Shown one piece after another: positions 60,689-64,000 of a stretch of DNA of 64,000 nt. The position numbers and the translations under genes are program-made. Positions within the stretch are counted from its first letter, which is position 1. Every line of letters starts with the position of its first letter. The stretch is from Ruegeria lacuscaerulensis (GTDB lineage: Bacteria > Pseudomonadota > Alphaproteobacteria > Rhodobacterales > Rhodobacteraceae): positions 62,001-126,000 of the forward strand of contig NZ_WQGO01000003.1 of assembly GCF_013034685.1 (NCBI RefSeq). The letters are read 5' to 3'. Below the pieces are notes generated by a model. The model worked only from the letters and a program-made list of their open reading frames with translations. It made no database searches and was not told the DNA's origin.

Positions 60689-61806
60689 CAACGAACAGGG
60701 TGATCTTTCGAAACGGGGAAATCTTTGATGGTAAGCGGTTGCTGTATGATCATGCGTTGGTCTTTGACGGCGATGCGACCGGGAGGATTGTGTCCGATGC
60801 GGATATAGCGACCGGTGACTATGTCGATCTGAACGGAGACATCGTCAGCCCCGGTTATGTGGACTTGCAGGTGAATGGTGGCGATGGGGTCATGCTGAAT
60901 GACGCCCCTTCGGTGGAGACGATCCGGCGCATCGCGCAGGCCCATCGCCGGATGGGGGTCGCCGCGCTGCTGCCGACTTTGATCACGGATACGGCCGATA
61001 AGACCCGTGCCGCGATTGATGCTGCCATTCACGCCGTCAATGAGGGTGTGCCGGGCGTCGCCGGGTTACATCTGGAGGGGCCCCACCTGTCGGTTGCACG
61101 CAAAGGGGCGCATGATGGCGATCTGATCTGTCCGATGTCTGATGCAGACCTCGCTGCCTTGATAGAGGCGGCGGGTCATCTGCCCTGTCTCAAAGTGACT
61201 GTGGCGCCCGAATCGGTGTCAGAGCAGCAGGTTCGCGCGCTAACCGATGCGGGTGTACTGGTATCGTTGGGGCACACTGATGCGGATTTCGCCACCTGCC
61301 AGCGCTATGCCGCCGCAGGTGCGCGATGTGTGACCCATCTGTTCAACGCCATGAGCCAGTTGGGCAACCGCGAACCCGGATTGGTCGGCGCGGCGCTGTC
61401 GAATGGTGGGTTTTCGGCCGGGCTGATTGCTGATGGCATCCATGTCCACCCGCAGGTCATGCGGGCGGCGTGGGCGGCTAAAACCGGACCGGGGCAAATC
61501 TATCTGGTCAGCGACGCGATGGCGGTTGCAGGAACGGATAAATCCGAGTTTCGTCTGGAAGGTCGCAGGATCACCCGCACTGACGGGCGGCTGACGCTGG
61601 AAGACGGGACGCTGGCTGGCGCGGATTTGGATTTGACGACTGCCATCCGGGTGCTGGTCACGCAAGTGGGCGTGCCTTTGCCTGCGGCGCTGGCCGCTGC
61701 CACCACCTATCCTGCACAGTTGATCGGGCGAATGCCGGGCGCTGCCATCACCCGCGACAGCATGATCCGCATCAGCGGAACGCTCGACAAGTGCGCGTGG
61801 CTGTAG
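60685..61806 (+). CDS. nagA: N-acetylglucosamine-6-phosphate deacetylase
   Basis: A 373-residue amidohydrolase removing acetate from GlcNAc-6-phosphate. Seen: YVDLQVNGGDGVML, GLHLEGPHLSVARKGAH with the metal-binding Glu and His, VSLGHTDADFATC, CVTHLFNAMSQLGNREPG, and LVSDAMAVAGT with the catalytic Asp. Coupled to the deaminase gene through ATGA. Last gene of the rightward operon, followed by a tRNA gene. Confidence 0.96.
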   Translation: MTTNRVIFRNGEIFDGKRLLYDHALVFDGDATGRIVSDADIATGDYVDLNGDIVSPGYVDLQVNGGDGVMLNDAPSVETIRRIAQAHRRMGVAALLPTLITDTADKTRAAIDAAIHAVNEGVPGVAGLHLEGPHLSVARKGAHDGDLICPMSDADLAALIEAAGHLPCLKVTVAPESVSEQQVRALTDAGVLVSLGHTDADFATCQRYAAAGARCVTHLFNAMSQLGNREPGLVGAALSNGGFSAGLIADGIHVHPQVMRAAWAAKTGPGQIYLVSDAMAVAGTDKSEFRLEGRRITRTDGRLTLEDGTLAGADLDLTTAIRVLVTQVGVPLPAALAAATTYPAQLIGRMPGAAITRDSMIRISGTLDKCAWL

Positions 61807-61927
61807 GCAGTCGCGCCCTTTTTCTGCCGCACCGGGCGGGAGATTATTTTCCAGGAATGATTTTGAAATCCGGCACCGAACGGCGCTTGACGCCATCTGA
61901 CGCATCGCTTAAACCGACCTCCGCTGA

Positions 61928-62002
<75 letters not shown>

Positions 62003-62129
62003 AATCAGCCCTTACATTCTGCGTCAAAAGGCCCGTTTGAGGCTGCATTTCTGTCGTGCAGCTTGACCCCACCTGCACTGACCGCCAAGAAGCGCATTAG
62101 TAAGTTTGAACACGACGTAGGGCCCAGTC

Positions 62130-63950
62130 ATGGCAAGAAACGCCTCAGCCAGTCCATCCGCAAAAGCTGCGCCCGGCGCTAGCGGAGAGCGCGCGCGATC
62201 CCGGAAAATAGGCGTTCTGGCCTCTCTTTGGCCCTTCATGAAGCCGTACCGCCTGTTGATGATCGGGGCGACGCTGGCATTGATCCTCACGGCCAGTATG
62301 ACGCTGACCCTGCCACTGGCCGTGCGCCGAGTGGTCGACAATTTCCGCATCGAAGATGGCGAGCTGCTGGATTGGTATTTTCTGGCCGCGCTGGGCATTG
62401 CTGGAATTTTGGCCATCGGTACAGGCATCCGCTATGCGCTGGTGACGCGGCTGGGTGAGCGCGTGGTGGCCGATATTCGCAAGGCCGTCTTCGATCGCGT
62501 CATCGGGATGAGCCCCGAATTCTACGAACGGATTATGACCGGAGAAGTTCTAAGCCGGATCACCACAGACACCACGTTGATCCAGTCGGTGCTGGGTTCG
62601 TCCGTGTCGATTGCGCTGCGCAACATGTTGATGTTTGTCGGCGGATTGGTGCTGATGTTGCTGACCTCGGCCAAGCTGACAGCGATGGTCCTTCTGCTGA
62701 TCCCGCTGGTCGTAGTACCGATTCTGGTTCTGGGTCGCCGTCTGCGGGTCATCAGTCGCGAAAATCAGGACTGGATCGCCGCCTCATCCGGCAATGCAGG
62801 CGAGGCACTGAGTGCGGTTCAGACCGTTCAGGCGTTTACCCACGAACAGGCAAGCCGCGCTCAGTTCGGTGAGATGACAGAAACTTCGTACGAAGTTTCT
62901 CTGCGCCGAATCCAGACTCGTGCGGTGCTGACGGTGATCGTGATTTTTCTGGTCTTCTCCGGCATCGTGGGCGTTTTGTGGATGGGGGCGAATGACGTCC
63001 GTAATGGCGTGATGACCGAGGGCGTTTTAATCCAGTTCGTGATCTATTCAATCATCATGGCAGGCTCGGTCGCGGCCCTGTCCGAGATCTGGAGCGAACT
63101 TCAGCGCGCCGCGGGGGCGACCGAACGCCTGGTTGAATTGCTGAATGCACAAGACACGGTGAACGATCCAACGGCGGCCAAAGCGCTGCCTACACCCGTG
63201 CGTGGCGAAATCAGGTTTGAAAACGTAACCTTCCGTTATCCTGCGCGCCCCGATGTTGTTGCGCTGGACCAGATGTCGTTGACCGTAAGTCCTGGCGAAA
63301 CAGTTGCCTTTGTCGGTCCTTCTGGAGCAGGCAAAACGACTGTCATTCAGATGATCCAGCGGTTTTATGACCCAGACGCTGGTGGCGTTAGTCTGGACGG
63401 TGTCGACCTGCGCAACCTGCACCGGGCTGAATTCCGCCGCCACATGGCGCTGGTGCCGCAGGACCCGACGATCTTTGCCGCATCGGCCCGCGAGAACATT
63501 CGCTTTGGTCGTCTGGACGCAACAGATGCCGAGGTCGAGGCCGCTGCCCGGGCCGCTGCTGCGCATGATTTCATCTCGGCGTTGCCAGAAGGCTATGACA
63601 GTTTTGTCGGCGAGCGCGGGGTGATGCTGTCGGGCGGTCAGAAACAGCGCATCGCCATCGCGCGCGCCATCCTGCGCGATGCACCGGTTCTGCTGCTGGA
63701 CGAGGCGACCTCGGCGCTGGATGCAGAAAGTGAGCGCGCGGTGCAGGGGGCCGTGGATCAGATGCGCGCCGGACGAACCACTCTGATCGTGGCGCACCGT
63801 CTGGCCACCGTCAAAAAGGCCGACCGTATCGTGGTGATGGAGGCAGGCCAAATTGTGGCACAGGGCACCCACGACGACCTGGTAGCACAAGATGGGCTAT
63901 ATGCACGTCTGGCGCGACTTCAGTTCACAGACGGGGTCGCGGCTGAATAG
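62130..63950 (+). CDS. MsbA-like ABC exporter (fused permease and ATPase)
   Basis: A 606-residue exporter half: an N-terminal six-helix membrane domain (LMIGATLALILTASMTLTL for the first helix; MLMFVGGLVLMLLTSAKL) and a C-terminal ATPase with Walker A GPSGAGKTTVIQMIQRF, Q-loop LVPQDPTIF, signature LSGGQKQRIAIARAIL, Walker B VLLLDEATSALD and switch His in VAHRLATV. It would work as a homodimer, exporting lipid or drug; relatives in this group are annotated as lipid-type exporters. The tRNA gene lies just upstream. Confidence 0.94.
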   Translation: MARNASASPSAKAAPGASGERARSRKIGVLASLWPFMKPYRLLMIGATLALILTASMTLTLPLAVRRVVDNFRIEDGELLDWYFLAALGIAGILAIGTGIRYALVTRLGERVVADIRKAVFDRVIGMSPEFYERIMTGEVLSRITTDTTLIQSVLGSSVSIALRNMLMFVGGLVLMLLTSAKLTAMVLLLIPLVVVPILVLGRRLRVISRENQDWIAASSGNAGEALSAVQTVQAFTHEQASRAQFGEMTETSYEVSLRRIQTRAVLTVIVIFLVFSGIVGVLWMGANDVRNGVMTEGVLIQFVIYSIIMAGSVAALSEIWSELQRAAGATERLVELLNAQDTVNDPTAAKALPTPVRGEIRFENVTFRYPARPDVVALDQMSLTVSPGETVAFVGPSGAGKTTVIQMIQRFYDPDAGGVSLDGVDLRNLHRAEFRRHMALVPQDPTIFAASARENIRFGRLDATDAEVEAAARAAAAHDFISALPEGYDSFVGERGVMLSGGQKQRIAIARAILRDAPVLLLDEATSALDAESERAVQGAVDQMRAGRTTLIVAHRLATVKKADRIVVMEAGQIVAQGTHDDLVAQDGLYARLARLQFTDGVAAE

Positions 63951-64000
63951 GCTGACGCGAGGGAAAGGCCTAACCGCCGCAGCGTCATTTTGTTTTTCTG

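Overview
The window looks like a chromosomal segment of a marine alphaproteobacterium of the Rhodobacterales (roseobacter group). This is inferred from the gene set and GC-rich codon usage: small families common in that group (DUF1467-, DUF6455- and Hint-type proteins), a MetR-MetF pair, KpsT/KpsE-type capsule export and a TAXI-free, ABC-rich transport style. No insertion sequence, integrase, CRISPR array or rRNA was seen. One tRNA gene (Gly, TCC) is present. Most of the window is ordinary core genome, with small accessory pockets.

Layout: 1-7 kb holds a partial membrane protein, a RES-domain protein coupled to trxB, an Lrp regulator, a Hint-domain protein, and a tightly overlapping lgt-midA-pgeF operon. 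From 7 to 14 kb come ubiK, ybjN, proC-csaA-dehydrogenase, tdk, a phage-regulator-like protein, an orphan immunity-type protein and a FabH-like synthase. From 13.4 to 18 kb lies a MarR-MFP-RND efflux operon with two inverted repeats over its promoter. From 18 to 26 kb: carB, pabB-pabC-CPBP protease, aspS, then a response regulator coupled to a 44-residue membrane peptide. From 26.9 to 34.6 kb there are many small conserved genes, including three tandem four-cysteine DUF6455 proteins facing a double-CDGSH protein, a very basic exported protein and rimO. From 34.7 to 41.3 kb: AsmA, phosphomannomutase, kdsA and capsule export genes (kpsE, kpsT, without kpsM). From 41.5 to 51.6 kb: a uracil-DNA glycosylase relative, SseB, YghU, YHS, a J-domain variant, metF/metR, suhB, rhomboid, TPR and a Tat-exported PhoX with a clear Pho box.

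The most coherent system is at 51.8-61.8 kb: two divergent operons for uptake and breakdown of an N-acetylated amino sugar, probably of cell-wall origin. Leftward: MurQ etherase, binding protein, two permeases, a Gfo/Idh/MocA dehydrogenase and an ATPase. Rightward: BadF-type kinase, GntR regulator, SIS-type deaminase and NagA. Each promoter carries two GGTATT elements exactly 11 bases apart, and the two pairs face opposite directions, which suggests GntR control of both arms. The kinase start lies only nine bases after a perfect TATAAT with no ribosome binding site, so its mRNA may be leaderless.

All functions are assigned by reading translated sequence and recalling family motifs; no database search was run.
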